NCBI GenBank assembly: GCA_035648415.1
Contig: DASRLO010000141.1
Span: forward strand, 9,588-73,587
Length of the DNA: 64,000 bases
Direction of reading: 5' to 3'
Origin: DATARH01 sp035648415
Lineage (GTDB): Bacteria > Pseudomonadota > Alphaproteobacteria > ATCC43930 > CGMCC-115725
How positions within the stretch are numbered: position 1 is the stretch's first letter; every line of letters starts with the position of its first letter. The translations under genes and the position numbers were made by a program. The notes beneath the pieces were generated by a model that did not search any database, was not told the origin of the DNA, and was given only the letters and a program-made list of their open reading frames with translations. Shown in pieces: positions 35,999 through 44,392 of this stretch.

Positions 35999-37126
35999 GT
36001 GCGAAATCTTGTGATCTTGCTGGGTGGCGGGGCCGTCGTGGTCGCCGGGGTGGCGTTCCTCCTGTGGAACGGCAACGTCATCTCGCCCAATATCCTGCCC
36101 CAGTCGCCGCCGCCGGGGGCCGCCGCGCCGCAAGGAAGTGCCCAACCACAGGCGAGCGCCCAACCGCAGGTAAGCGCCCAACCGCAGGCAAGCGCCCAAC
36201 CGCAGGCGAGCGCCCAACCGCAGGCGAGCGCCCAACAGCAGGCGAGCGCCCAACAGCAGGGGAGCGCCCCGCCGCAACCGACCGCCCCGCCGCCGGCGGC
36301 GCCGGCTTCTGCGCCGGCCGCGCCGAGCTTCGACATCGTCAAGGTCGATCCCGGCGGGCATGCGGTGATCGCGGGCCGCGCCGCGCCGGGCGCCAAGGTC
36401 GACGTATTCGACGGCGACCACAAATTGGGTGAGGTGACGGCCGATAAGCGCGGCGAATGGGTGCTGCTGCCGACCAACCCGATGACCCCGGGTGAGCGCC
36501 AGCTGAGCGTCGAAGCCACCGACCCCGCCACCGGCGCCAAGATCCGGTCGAGCGACACCATCGCCCTGGCGGTGGCCCCGCCCAATTCCGGCGCAAGCGC
36601 CCCAGGCACCGTTGCGGTGCTGCTGCCGGGGAGCGCCAGCGAACCGGCGCAGGCGCTGCAGACCCCGAACGCACGCGAGGGAAACCTGTCGCTCGACACC
36701 GCCGAGTACAACGGCAAGGGCGAGCTGATGCTGTCGGGACATGCAAGCCCCGGCGCGACGCTGCGTCTCTATGCCGAAAACCAGCCGCTCGCCAGTGCCA
36801 CCGCCGGCGCCGACGGCAAATGGTCGGTGGTCGCGCCGCGGCCGCAAGCCACCGGCAAGGCCGAGCTTCGGATCGACCAGCTGGCGGCGGACGGCTCGGT
36901 CGCCCAGCGCGTCGCCGAATCGCTCGAGGCGCCGGCGGCCGCCCAGAGCGGCGCGGCGTCTACCGGGCGCTACACCGTGCGGCGCGGCAATTCGCTATGG
37001 GTGATCGCGCGTCAGGCCTATGGCGAGGGCACGCATTACACGGTGATCTATTCGGCGAACAAGACGCATATCCGCGATCCCAATCTGATCTATCCCGGCC
37101 AGGTCATCACCCTGCCGAAATCGTAG
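35999..37126 (+). CDS. Membrane-anchored LysM protein with Ala-Gln-Pro repeats
   Basis: About 375 residues. An N-terminal anchor (NLVILLGGGAVVVAGVAFLLW) is followed by a low-complexity SAQPQA hexapeptide repeat (residues about 46-93), Ig-like segments (VIAGRAAPGAKVDVFDGDHKLGE and LSGHASPGATLRLYAENQPLA) and a C-terminal LysM (YTVRRGNSLWVIARQAYG). LysM binds glycan strands of peptidoglycan; the layout is that of a cell-envelope scaffold. GTG 35999 places the membrane anchor at the N-terminus; a TTG at 35906 would add a proline-rich extension. Confidence 0.82.
   Translation: MRNLVILLGGGAVVVAGVAFLLWNGNVISPNILPQSPPPGAAAPQGSAQPQASAQPQVSAQPQASAQPQASAQPQASAQQQASAQQQGSAPPQPTAPPPAAPASAPAAPSFDIVKVDPGGHAVIAGRAAPGAKVDVFDGDHKLGEVTADKRGEWVLLPTNPMTPGERQLSVEATDPATGAKIRSSDTIALAVAPPNSGASAPGTVAVLLPGSASEPAQALQTPNAREGNLSLDTAEYNGKGELMLSGHASPGATLRLYAENQPLASATAGADGKWSVVAPRPQATGKAELRIDQLAADGSVAQRVAESLEAPAAAQSGAASTGRYTVRRGNSLWVIARQAYGEGTHYTVIYSANKTHIRDPNLIYPGQVITLPKS
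36134..36277 (+). repeat. In-frame 18-base minisatellite (8 units)
   Basis: Eight 18-base units, consensus gcgagcgcccaaccgcag, encoding SAQPQA. Internal units are nearly identical while the end units have drifted, as expected for slippage. The 18-base period keeps the frame, so copy number can vary without loss of the protein. Confidence 0.85.
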
Positions 37127-37129
37127 ACC

Positions 37130-37783
37130 TCAGGCGTACAACTCCGCCGGCAGGACCGGCGCGGCGCGGTTGCGCGCGTGCAGGTAGGATTGCCAGAACA
37201 GGCACGACGCGACCGAGCGCCACGGCCGCCAGCGCTCGCCGATCGCGCGCAGCTCGCGCTCGCCGGGGCGGGCAGTCAGGCCGAGTTCGGCCGCCACGCC
37301 AAGCTGCAGCCCGAGATCGGCGGCGGGCCAGATATCGCCGCGACCTAGCGCGAAGATCAGATAGATCTCGGCGCTCCAGCGGCCGATGCCCTTGAGCGCG
37401 ACGAGCGTCGCCAGCGCCTCGTCGTCGCCGGTCGCGGCGAGCCGGGCGAAGTCGAGGGCGCCGCTCTCGACGCAAGCGGCGAGGCCGCGCCCGTAGGATG
37501 CCTTCTGCCGGCTGAACCCGCACAGGCGCAAATTGGCCTCGTCGAGGGTGAGGAACGACGCCGGGGTCAGCTCCGGCAGCAAGCCGTGCAGCCGGCGAAA
37601 CATCGCCGCCGCCGCGTCGATCGAGACCTGCTGCTCGAGGATGATGTGCAGCAGCGTCTCGAACCCGTTGCGCCGCCGCCGGAAGCGCGGCGGTCCGGCA
37701 CGCGCGAGGATCGCGGCGAAAACCGGCTCGCCGGCGAGCGCCGCGATGCCCTCATCCAATCGCTGCGGCGCAAGATTAAGCAT
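37130..37783 (-). CDS. DNA-3-methyladenine glycosylase II-like (AlkA/HhH-GPD)
   Basis: A 217-residue HhH-GPD base-excision glycosylase. The helix-hairpin-helix LVALKGIGRWSAEIYLIFALGRGDIWPAADLG holds the catalytic Asp near its end (core KGIGRWSAEIYLIF). It lacks the E. coli AlkA N-terminal domain, like the short alphaproteobacterial and archaeal forms. It should excise alkylated purines. ATG 37783 starts MLNLAPQRLDEG; the frame continues upstream into the DgcA gene but that is not coding. It is convergent with the LysM gene. Confidence 0.88.
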   Translation of the reverse strand: MLNLAPQRLDEGIAALAGEPVFAAILARAGPPRFRRRRNGFETLLHIILEQQVSIDAAAAMFRRLHGLLPELTPASFLTLDEANLRLCGFSRQKASYGRGLAACVESGALDFARLAATGDDEALATLVALKGIGRWSAEIYLIFALGRGDIWPAADLGLQLGVAAELGLTARPGERELRAIGERWRPWRSVASCLFWQSYLHARNRAAPVLPAELYA

Positions 37784-37800
37784 CGTTTGGGCCGGGTCGC

Positions 37801-38793
37801 TCAACCCCACAACCCCGGTTCCGGCGGATAGACTGTGCTGCCGTCGTAGCGCAGCCCCTGGTTCCGGTCGGCGGCGAGCAGCAACGGCGCGTCGAGATCG
37901 ACGACGCTGGCCTGCTGGGCGACGAGCATCGCCGGCGCCATCGCCAGCGAGGTGCCGATCATGCAGCCGACCATCAGCGTGAAGCCGTGCTCGCGCCCCG
38001 CTTTGGCCAGCGCCAACGCCGCGGTCAAGCCGCCGGTCTTGTCGAGTTTGATATTGATAGCATCGTACTTGCCGACCAGCCGTTCGAGATCGCCGGCGGT
38101 ATGGCAGGCTTCGTCGGCGCAGACCGGGACGGGATGCGGCAGTTCGGCGAGCGCCGCGTCGTCGCCGGCCGGGAGCGGCTGCTCGATGAGCTCGACGCCG
38201 AGCGTCGCCAGCACCGGCGACAGCTCCTCGAAATGACGCACGGACCAGCCTTCGTTGGCGTCGACGATCAGGCGGGCGGCCGGCGCGTTGTGGCGCACCG
38301 CGCGCACGCGTTCGAGGTCGCCGGCGCCGGTCAGCTTCAGCTTCAAGAGCGGCCGGCTGCGCTGCGCCGCCGCGGCCGCGCCCATCCGCTCGGGGGTGTC
38401 GAGAGAGAGGGTGTAGGCGGTCACCACCGGCTTTAGCGGACCGAGCCCGGCGAGGTCGCTGGCGCGGCAATCCGAGCGTTTGGCCTCGATGTCCCAGAAC
38501 GCGGCATCGAGCGCGTTGCGCGCCGCGCCGGCCGGCATCGCGTGCTGCAGGGCCTCGCGGTCGAGTCCGGAAAAGACCGCACCCTTCATCGCCTCGAGCG
38601 CGGCGATGACGCTGTCGACGCTCTCGCCGTAGCGCGGATAGGGCACGCACTCGCCGCGCCCGCGGAAATCGCCGTCGTAGAGCTCGGCGACGACCACCTC
38701 GGCGGCCGTCTTGCTGCCGCGCGAGATCGCGAATGGCTGGGCGAGCGGAAACGACCGGCGGCTGACGCTCAAACGCTGCGGGTGCGGCGCCAT
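37801..38793 (-). CDS. dgcA: DgcA: N-acetyl-D-glutamate racemase / dipeptide epimerase family
   Basis: A 330-residue enolase-superfamily enzyme. KLKLTGAGDLERVRAVR has the KxK base of the muconate-lactonising subgroup, followed by RLIVDANEGWS and the metal Asp/Glu residues of VELIEQPLPAGDDAAL and VCADEACHT, and INIKLDKTGGLTAAL for the second lysine. Family annotation is often L-Ala-D/L-Glu epimerase. The directly adjacent DgcN gene supports the D-glutamate catabolic role: racemising N-acetyl-D-Glu to the L form. Confidence 0.85.
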   Translation of the reverse strand: MAPHPQRLSVSRRSFPLAQPFAISRGSKTAAEVVVAELYDGDFRGRGECVPYPRYGESVDSVIAALEAMKGAVFSGLDREALQHAMPAGAARNALDAAFWDIEAKRSDCRASDLAGLGPLKPVVTAYTLSLDTPERMGAAAAAQRSRPLLKLKLTGAGDLERVRAVRHNAPAARLIVDANEGWSVRHFEELSPVLATLGVELIEQPLPAGDDAALAELPHPVPVCADEACHTAGDLERLVGKYDAINIKLDKTGGLTAALALAKAGREHGFTLMVGCMIGTSLAMAPAMLVAQQASVVDLDAPLLLAADRNQGLRYDGSTVYPPEPGLWG

Positions 38794-38799
38794 GTCGGC

Positions 38800-39831
38800 T
38801 CAGGCGGGCAGCTTGTCGACGAGCGGCCCGACGCCGGTGCGCACCGGATCGACGCATGGCAGGCCGAGCCGCGCCTCGGTCCGGCGCAGATAATCGCGCC
38901 CGGCTTCGGGGTCGAGCCCGGCGGTATTGACGCTGAGCCCGACGCAGCGCACCGCCTGGTTGGTCAGCCGCGCGGCGGCGAGGTTGGCGTCGATGCATTC
39001 CCGCAGATCGGGCAATTTGTACGTCGGCAGGCCGCGCATATGGGCACGGGTCGGCTCGTGGCAGACGACAAGCGCGTCCGGCTGCGAGCCGTGGATGAGG
39101 CCAAGCGTCACCCCGGCATAGGAAGCGTGGAACAGCGAACCTTGCCCCTCGATCACGTCCCAATGGTCGGGCTCGTTTTCCGGACACAGAAATTCGACCG
39201 CGCCCGAGACGAAATCGGAGACGACCGCGTCGATCGACACCCCGTCGCCGGCGATCAGGATGCCGGTCTGGCCGGTGGCGCGGAAATCGGCCTTCATGCC
39301 GCGCCGGCGCATCTCCTTCTCGATCGCCAACGCGGTGAACATCTTGCCGATCGAGCAGTCGGTGCCGACGGTCAGCAGCCGCTTGCCGGGCCGCTTGAGC
39401 CCGTTGCCGACCTGGAACTCGCGGGTCGGGTGGCGGACATCGGCGATCTGCCGGCCGCAACGCGCCGCCGTGTCGCGCAATACCGGGATGTCGGCGAGCC
39501 GGTGGTGCAGGCCGCTCGCCAGATCCATGCCGAGTTCGAGCGCCTGCACCAGCAATTTCTCCCAGCCGTCGCCGAGAACGCCGCCGCGGTTGGTGGTGCC
39601 GACGATTACGGTCTTGACGCCGGCGGCGGCGGCCTCTCCGATCGTCATGTCGGGGAGCCGCAGATCAGCCCGGCAGCCCGGCAGGCGCAGCTGCCCGAGG
39701 CAAGCCTCCGGCCGCCAATGGGCGACGCCGGCGGCGGTCTTGGCGGCGAGCTGGTCAGGGGCGTCGCCGATGAACATCAGGTAGGGGGTGCGAAGGGTCA
39801 GGGCGCAAGCCCTTTCGGCCGGTTCGGTCAT
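38800..39831 (-). CDS. dgcN: DgcN: D-glutamate N-acetyltransferase (DUF1611)
   Basis: A 343-residue protein with a P-loop GTDCSIGKMFTAL near residue 155 and the DUF1611 segments VIVGTTNRGG, VIEGQGSLFHASYAGVTLGLIHG and CHEPTR. It would acetylate D-glutamate with acetyl-CoA before DgcA racemises it, so that N-acetyl-L-Glu can enter arginine or glutamate metabolism. It starts six bases ahead of DgcA and is the first gene of the set. The phrase RPEACLGQLRLPGCRADL is conserved in the family. Confidence 0.85.
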   Translation of the reverse strand: MTEPAERACALTLRTPYLMFIGDAPDQLAAKTAAGVAHWRPEACLGQLRLPGCRADLRLPDMTIGEAAAAGVKTVIVGTTNRGGVLGDGWEKLLVQALELGMDLASGLHHRLADIPVLRDTAARCGRQIADVRHPTREFQVGNGLKRPGKRLLTVGTDCSIGKMFTALAIEKEMRRRGMKADFRATGQTGILIAGDGVSIDAVVSDFVSGAVEFLCPENEPDHWDVIEGQGSLFHASYAGVTLGLIHGSQPDALVVCHEPTRAHMRGLPTYKLPDLRECIDANLAAARLTNQAVRCVGLSVNTAGLDPEAGRDYLRRTEARLGLPCVDPVRTGVGPLVDKLPA

Positions 39832-39872
39832 CCCGTGATCTTACGGAACCGCCTCGGTGCGGGAAAGCCCCG

Positions 39873-39902
39873 CCCGCCAATCGACTACCCGCCAATCGAC
39901 TG
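39873..39902. repeat. Tandem 15-base duplication
   Basis: Two adjacent near-identical units (cccgccaatcgacta / g) in the gap between dgcN and the small lipoprotein gene. Likely slippage; no function proposed. Confidence 0.5.
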
Positions 39903-39977
39903 CCCGCCTGCCGGGGGGAGTCGACAGCTTCCGGCGCAGCCGCCAAGCTGACGCGGCGGGACGCCGGGGAGGCGCGG

Positions 39978-40229
39978 ATGAGGTGCGGCGCGGTGCGTTG
40001 GCTTTGCGGAATAGCTCTCGCGGCGGGGCTCGGCGGCTGCCTCCCGCATCAGGACGTCACACTGTTCGGCAACGCCGAGGGGGTCTCGATCAGCTATGTC
40101 GGCGACGTGGCCGAGACGATGCCGCTCGCCCGCCGGCACTGCGCGCAATACGAGCGCCAGCCGGTCTTGCGCAGCGCCAAGGACAATACCGCCGTCTATG
40201 CCTGCGTCCGCGCCAATGCATCGCCTTAA
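39978..40229 (+). CDS. Small lipoprotein, unknown function
   Basis: An 83-residue protein with a signal and lipobox LGGC (Cys at residue 21). The mature part, VTLFGNAEGVSISYVGDVAETMPLARRHCAQYER, looks like the small exported proteins of unknown role often placed near transport or stress genes (core ISYVGDVAETMPLARRHC). GAGG lies upstream of ATG 39978. It is followed by a histidine kinase after 66 bases. Confidence 0.65.
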   Translation: MRCGAVRWLCGIALAAGLGGCLPHQDVTLFGNAEGVSISYVGDVAETMPLARRHCAQYERQPVLRSAKDNTAVYACVRANASP

Positions 40230-40295
40230 ACTCAAAATTAACCTTAATGCGAGATTGTTTGGCGAACGAGCCTGGATGGCCGGGACGCAGTCTGG

Positions 40296-41819
40296 ATGAT
40301 GTTTCGCCTCATAGACACGCGCCGCGCCGCGGAGCTGCTGCGCCGGCATGGGGCGATCGCCGCCTTGGCGGCGCTCGCGATCGTCGGCTTTGCCGCGCTG
40401 GCGGCGATCGGCGCGACCGACCGCCGGAGCGATGAGGGCCGCGCCCAAGCCGCCGCCGCCGAGGCGGCGCGCACGGCGCTCGATCGCGAGCGGCGCATCC
40501 TCGATCAGCTTGCCGCAATCGGCCGGAATTCGGCCGACGAGCCGGCCCAACGCCTGCTCGACCGGATCCCGCCGCTGATGGCGGGAACGCGCACCGCCGC
40601 CCTTTACGATCCGACGGGCATGCTGCTGCTGCGCAGTGACGGCGGGATCGAGGACGCGGTGTTGGCCGATCTCGGCGCCGACGCCGCGAAACAGGCTGCG
40701 GAGAGGCCCGGCGCGGCCCTGCTGGTGACCCCGCCGGTGCGTGATGGCGACAGCGACGCAATGCTGGCGGGATTGGCGCGCCCCTGGCTCGGCGCCGACG
40801 GCAAAATCGGCGGCATCGCGTTGGTCGCGGTCGACCGCTCGGCTGTCGAGGCGGCGCCCTCCTCGCTTGCAAGCGCCGCTGAGCCGGACGCCTGGCCGTT
40901 CGTGGCGATATCGGTGATCGGGGTGACCGGGGTCCTCGCTCTCCTCGCCCTGCTGATCGGCCGCCTCAATACCGCCGAGCGCGATAGCGCGCGGCACGCC
41001 GGAACCGAGCGCGAGTTGCGCGACAAATTGGCGGCCACCGCCGCGGCGGCCGCCCGCACCGACGAATTGAGCCGCACGAAGTCGCAGTTCTTCGCGCAGG
41101 CGACGCACGAGCTGCGTACGCCGCTCAGTGCGATCCTCGGGTTTTCCGAGGCGATCCGGCAGGAGATGTTCGGCCCCGTCGCCAATTCGCGTTACCTCGA
41201 ATATGCCGGGCTGATCCACGACGCCGGATCGCATCTGCTGTCGCTGATCAACGACCTGCTCGACAATTCGCGCCTCGAGGCCGGCAAGATGGAGATGGCG
41301 CCGATCCGGATGTCGGGGGCCGCGCTGGCGCGCTCCGCGCTCGATCTCGTCGAACTGCTGGCGAACCGGCGCGACATCGCGCTGGCGACCTCCGGGCTCC
41401 CCACCTGTCCCGACCTCAACGTCGATCCGCGGGCGCTAAAGCAGGTGCTGGTCAACCTGCTGTCGAACGCGATCAAGTACACGTTGCCGGGCGGCCGGAT
41501 CGATCTGCGCTTTGTCGCTCGCGACGACGGCGGGGTCGCGATCGAGATCGCCGATACCGGGATCGGCATGTCCGTCGAAGATTTGCGGGTCGCGTTCGAG
41601 CCGTTCGGCCGCGCCAATGCGATCGAGGCGCGCCGCCAGCAGGGCACCGGTCTTGGCCTGTCGCTGGCGCGCGCGTTGGTGCGACTGCACGGCGGCGATC
41701 TGACGCTCGCCAGCCGGCTCGATGCCGGCACCACCGCGACGGTGACCCTGCCGGCAAGCGCGACGTTCGCCGTTCGCCGGACGCTGCCCGCCACAAAGAC
41801 GGACGCGGCGGCGGCCTAA
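40296..41819 (+). CDS. Membrane sensor histidine kinase (orphan)
   Basis: A 507-residue kinase with one membrane span near residues 20-40, a periplasmic domain to about 190, a second span near 205-225 (PFVAISVIGVTGVLALLALLIG) and a coiled-coil linker. The HisKA H-box is FFAQATHELRTPLSAI with His near 271; the ATPase N-box is NLLSNAIKYTLPGG, G1 DTGIGMSVED and G2 GTGLGLSLARALVRLHGG. The ligand-binding part has no recognised PAS or CHASE signature. No response regulator is adjacent, so its partner is unknown. Confidence 0.9.
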   Translation: MMFRLIDTRRAAELLRRHGAIAALAALAIVGFAALAAIGATDRRSDEGRAQAAAAEAARTALDRERRILDQLAAIGRNSADEPAQRLLDRIPPLMAGTRTAALYDPTGMLLLRSDGGIEDAVLADLGADAAKQAAERPGAALLVTPPVRDGDSDAMLAGLARPWLGADGKIGGIALVAVDRSAVEAAPSSLASAAEPDAWPFVAISVIGVTGVLALLALLIGRLNTAERDSARHAGTERELRDKLAATAAAAARTDELSRTKSQFFAQATHELRTPLSAILGFSEAIRQEMFGPVANSRYLEYAGLIHDAGSHLLSLINDLLDNSRLEAGKMEMAPIRMSGAALARSALDLVELLANRRDIALATSGLPTCPDLNVDPRALKQVLVNLLSNAIKYTLPGGRIDLRFVARDDGGVAIEIADTGIGMSVEDLRVAFEPFGRANAIEARRQQGTGLGLSLARALVRLHGGDLTLASRLDAGTTATVTLPASATFAVRRTLPATKTDAAAA

Positions 41820-41949
41820 TCGTCGAATCCAAGCACGTTGTTCAGCTTTGAGGTCGGTGGTTTCCGCCGAGGCTGTGGGGTCCACATGAGGGATGAATCG
41901 AAAAAGTAAATTCCGATTCGTTCTCGCCCCCGTGCTTATGCCGCCTGCG

Positions 41950-42804
41950 TTACGCCGCCTGCGCGACGGGGATCGGCGCTTCGCCTTTGAGCATCAGGCG
42001 GTAGAGGTAGCGCTTCTCGTTCATGTCGTAATCCGGGTTGGCCTTATGCAGGACGCTGCGGTTGTCCCAAATCACCATGTCGCCGCGGCGCCATTGGTGG
42101 CGGTATTCGTATTTCGGCTGCGTCGCATGGGTCATCAGTTCGGTGACGAGGTCGAGCGCCTCGTCGTCGGGCATGCCGATGATCGACTCGATCCGCACCG
42201 GGTTCATGAACAGCGCCTTGCGCCGGTTGTCGGGATGGACGCGCACCAAGGGGTGGATGCCGGGCGGCGGCAGCGCCTTGAGGCTCTCGTCGTTTAACGG
42301 CTTCAATGGGCGCGGGCTGTATTTGCTGAGATAGACGTGGACCGCCCTGAGCCCGTCGATCTTCTTTTTTATCGCCTCGGAGAGCTCGTCGTAGGCGAGG
42401 TGCATGTTGGCGTATTGCGTGTCGCCGCCTTTGCTCGGCAGCTCGACCGGGTAGAGGATCGTCGCCTTGGGCGGCGCCGGGTGGTTGGAGTGGTCGGTGT
42501 GAAAGGTCTCGCCCGGGATCATCCGCCTGGTGCCGAGGAATTCCTGGTTGGTGACGTAGTACATCTCCGGGAATCCCGGGATATGGTGGTCCTTCTTGTC
42601 GTGCGGCTGCAGTTCGCCGAACACCTGCGCGGCCTGGATGAAATCGGCCGGCTGGTATTTCTGGTCGCGAACCACCAGCACATGGTGCTTGGCCCAGGCG
42701 CGGTTGAGCGCGGCCTTGGTCTCCGCGTCGATCGGCTGCGAGAGATCGAGGCCCGTCACCTCGGCCCCCGTATGCGGCGTCAGCGGCGTGATCGTGTAGG
42801 TCAT
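41950..42804 (-). CDS. TauD/TfdA family Fe(II)/2-oxoglutarate dioxygenase
   Basis: A 284-residue enzyme. MTYTITPLTPHTGAEVTGLDLSQPID is the usual TauD start (core GAEVTGLDLSQ). The facial triad is His-x-Asp in FHTDHSNHP and the distal His in WDNRSVLHKANPDY; the 2-oxoglutarate Arg is in RYLYRLMLKG. Relatives oxidise taurine, 2,4-D, alkyl sulfates or aryloxy acids. GGAGG precedes ATG 42804. It is divergent from the MATE gene by 238 bases. Confidence 0.92.
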   Translation of the reverse strand: MTYTITPLTPHTGAEVTGLDLSQPIDAETKAALNRAWAKHHVLVVRDQKYQPADFIQAAQVFGELQPHDKKDHHIPGFPEMYYVTNQEFLGTRRMIPGETFHTDHSNHPAPPKATILYPVELPSKGGDTQYANMHLAYDELSEAIKKKIDGLRAVHVYLSKYSPRPLKPLNDESLKALPPPGIHPLVRVHPDNRRKALFMNPVRIESIIGMPDDEALDLVTELMTHATQPKYEYRHQWRRGDMVIWDNRSVLHKANPDYDMNEKRYLYRLMLKGEAPIPVAQAA

Positions 42805-43042
42805 CGCGCATCCTCCGTCGGCAGTTCCATGACCCGAATCTAGGGCGATCGCGGGAGCGAAGCAAACCGCAAGAGCCGGATAGGGCGGCGGCGCAGCCAT
42901 GCGCGACAAGCTCGCCGCCTCGCACCGAGAGAACGCGGTCCACGCGTAAAGCCTGTTACGCCGCGTCGCTGCCCGCGGTAGTTGACCACGACCGGCGCGG
43001 CCGTTAGGAGACCGCCGGCACTTCCACATCTTCCGTGCATTT

Positions 43043-44392
43043 ATGCCCGCGGCAATCCGTACCGAGATCCGCGCGACGCTCGCGATCGCGGCGCCGCTGG
43101 CGGCGGCCAACCTCGCGCAGATCGCGATGGGGGTCACCGACACGGTGATGATCGGCTCGCTGGGCGGCGTGCCGCTGGCCGCGGTCGGGCTCGGCGGCGG
43201 GTTTTATTTTGTCAGCGCGGTCATTTGCCAGGGCGTGCTCAACGCGGTGGCGCCGCTCTCCGCCTTTGCGATCGGCGCCGGCGACCGGCGCGCGGCGGGA
43301 ACGGTCGCCGGCAGCGGGCTCGTCCTCGCCGTGCTGCTGGTGCCGCTGGTGGTGGGCGCGATGATGGTCGCCGACCGGCTGCTCGACCTGCTCGGCTACG
43401 ACCCGGCGCTGGCGCGCGAGATCGGGCGCTTCCTGCGCGCCGTCGCCTGGGGGACGCCGGGGTTTCTCGGCTTCGCGGTGCTGCGCAGCCTGCTTGCCTC
43501 GCTGTCGCGGGCGCGGGCGGTGATGATCGTGCTGGCGCTTTGCGTGCCGACCCTTGTCGGGCTCAACTGGATTTTGATTTTCGGTCATCTCGGGGCGCCG
43601 CGCCTCGGCCTCGTCGGCTGCGCCTACGCCTCGGCGCTCAATCAGTGGCTGATGTTCCTCGGGCTGGCGGCGGCGCTGTGGGCGGTGCCGCGCGACGACC
43701 CGGCGCGCCGGCTGCGCGCCGCGCCGGCGGTAATCGTCGGCGACATCCGCCGCATCCTGGCGCTGGGGCTGCCGATCGGCGGCATGCAGGCGCTCGAGAT
43801 CGGGGTGTTCGTCTTCTCGGCGGCGGTGATGGGGCTGTTCGGCGCCGACGCGCTCGCCGCGCACCAGATCGCGATCAACGTCGCCAGCATCTCGTTCATG
43901 GTGCCGCTCGGGATCGGCCAGGCGGCGACGGTACGGATTGCCGCCGAGCGCGGCGCCGGCAAACCGCGCGATGCGGTAAACGCGGGCTATGTCGCGCTCG
44001 GTTTGGGAATGCTGTTCATGGCGGCGTCGGCGGTCGCGCTGTGGACCCTGACGCGGCCGATCGTCGGCGCCTATGTGGCGGCCGGCGACCCGGCCAACGC
44101 CGCTTTGGTCGGGTTTGCGCTCGAGTTCCTGAAGATCGCGGCGCTGTTCCAGATCGTCGACGGGATGCAGACCGTCGCCGCCGGCGCGCTGCGCGGCTAC
44201 GAGGACACGACAGTGCCGATGCTGCTCGCCGGGCTCGGCTACTGGGCGGTCGGCTTCGCCGGCGGGTGGGCGCTGGCGTTTCCGCTCGGAGTCGGACCGA
44301 CGGGGCTGTGGTGGGGCTTCGTGCTGGGCCTGGCGACGGTGGCGGTGCTGCTGACGGCGCGGCTCTTCCGGCAGAGCCGTCAGGTAACCTGA
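43043..44392 (+). CDS. MATE family multidrug efflux protein (NorM-like)
   Basis: A 449-residue inner-membrane antiporter with 12 hydrophobic segments. The repeated halves begin AAPLAAANLAQIAMGVTDTVMIGSLGG and LGLPIGGMQALEIGVFVFSAAVMG (first core NLAQIAMGVTDTVMIGSLGG). The final TALTARLF-type tail is retained. It should expel cationic drugs using Na+ or H+. Its stop overlaps the convergent RND gene's end by 13 bases. Confidence 0.92.
   Translation: MPAAIRTEIRATLAIAAPLAAANLAQIAMGVTDTVMIGSLGGVPLAAVGLGGGFYFVSAVICQGVLNAVAPLSAFAIGAGDRRAAGTVAGSGLVLAVLLVPLVVGAMMVADRLLDLLGYDPALAREIGRFLRAVAWGTPGFLGFAVLRSLLASLSRARAVMIVLALCVPTLVGLNWILIFGHLGAPRLGLVGCAYASALNQWLMFLGLAAALWAVPRDDPARRLRAAPAVIVGDIRRILALGLPIGGMQALEIGVFVFSAAVMGLFGADALAAHQIAINVASISFMVPLGIGQAATVRIAAERGAGKPRDAVNAGYVALGLGMLFMAASAVALWTLTRPIVGAYVAAGDPANAALVGFALEFLKIAALFQIVDGMQTVAAGALRGYEDTTVPMLLAGLGYWAVGFAGGWALAFPLGVGPTGLWWGFVLGLATVAVLLTARLFRQSRQVT

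Noticed and set aside
36134..36277. CRISPR-like repeats
   Set aside because: An in-frame coding minisatellite without spacers; no cas genes in the window.
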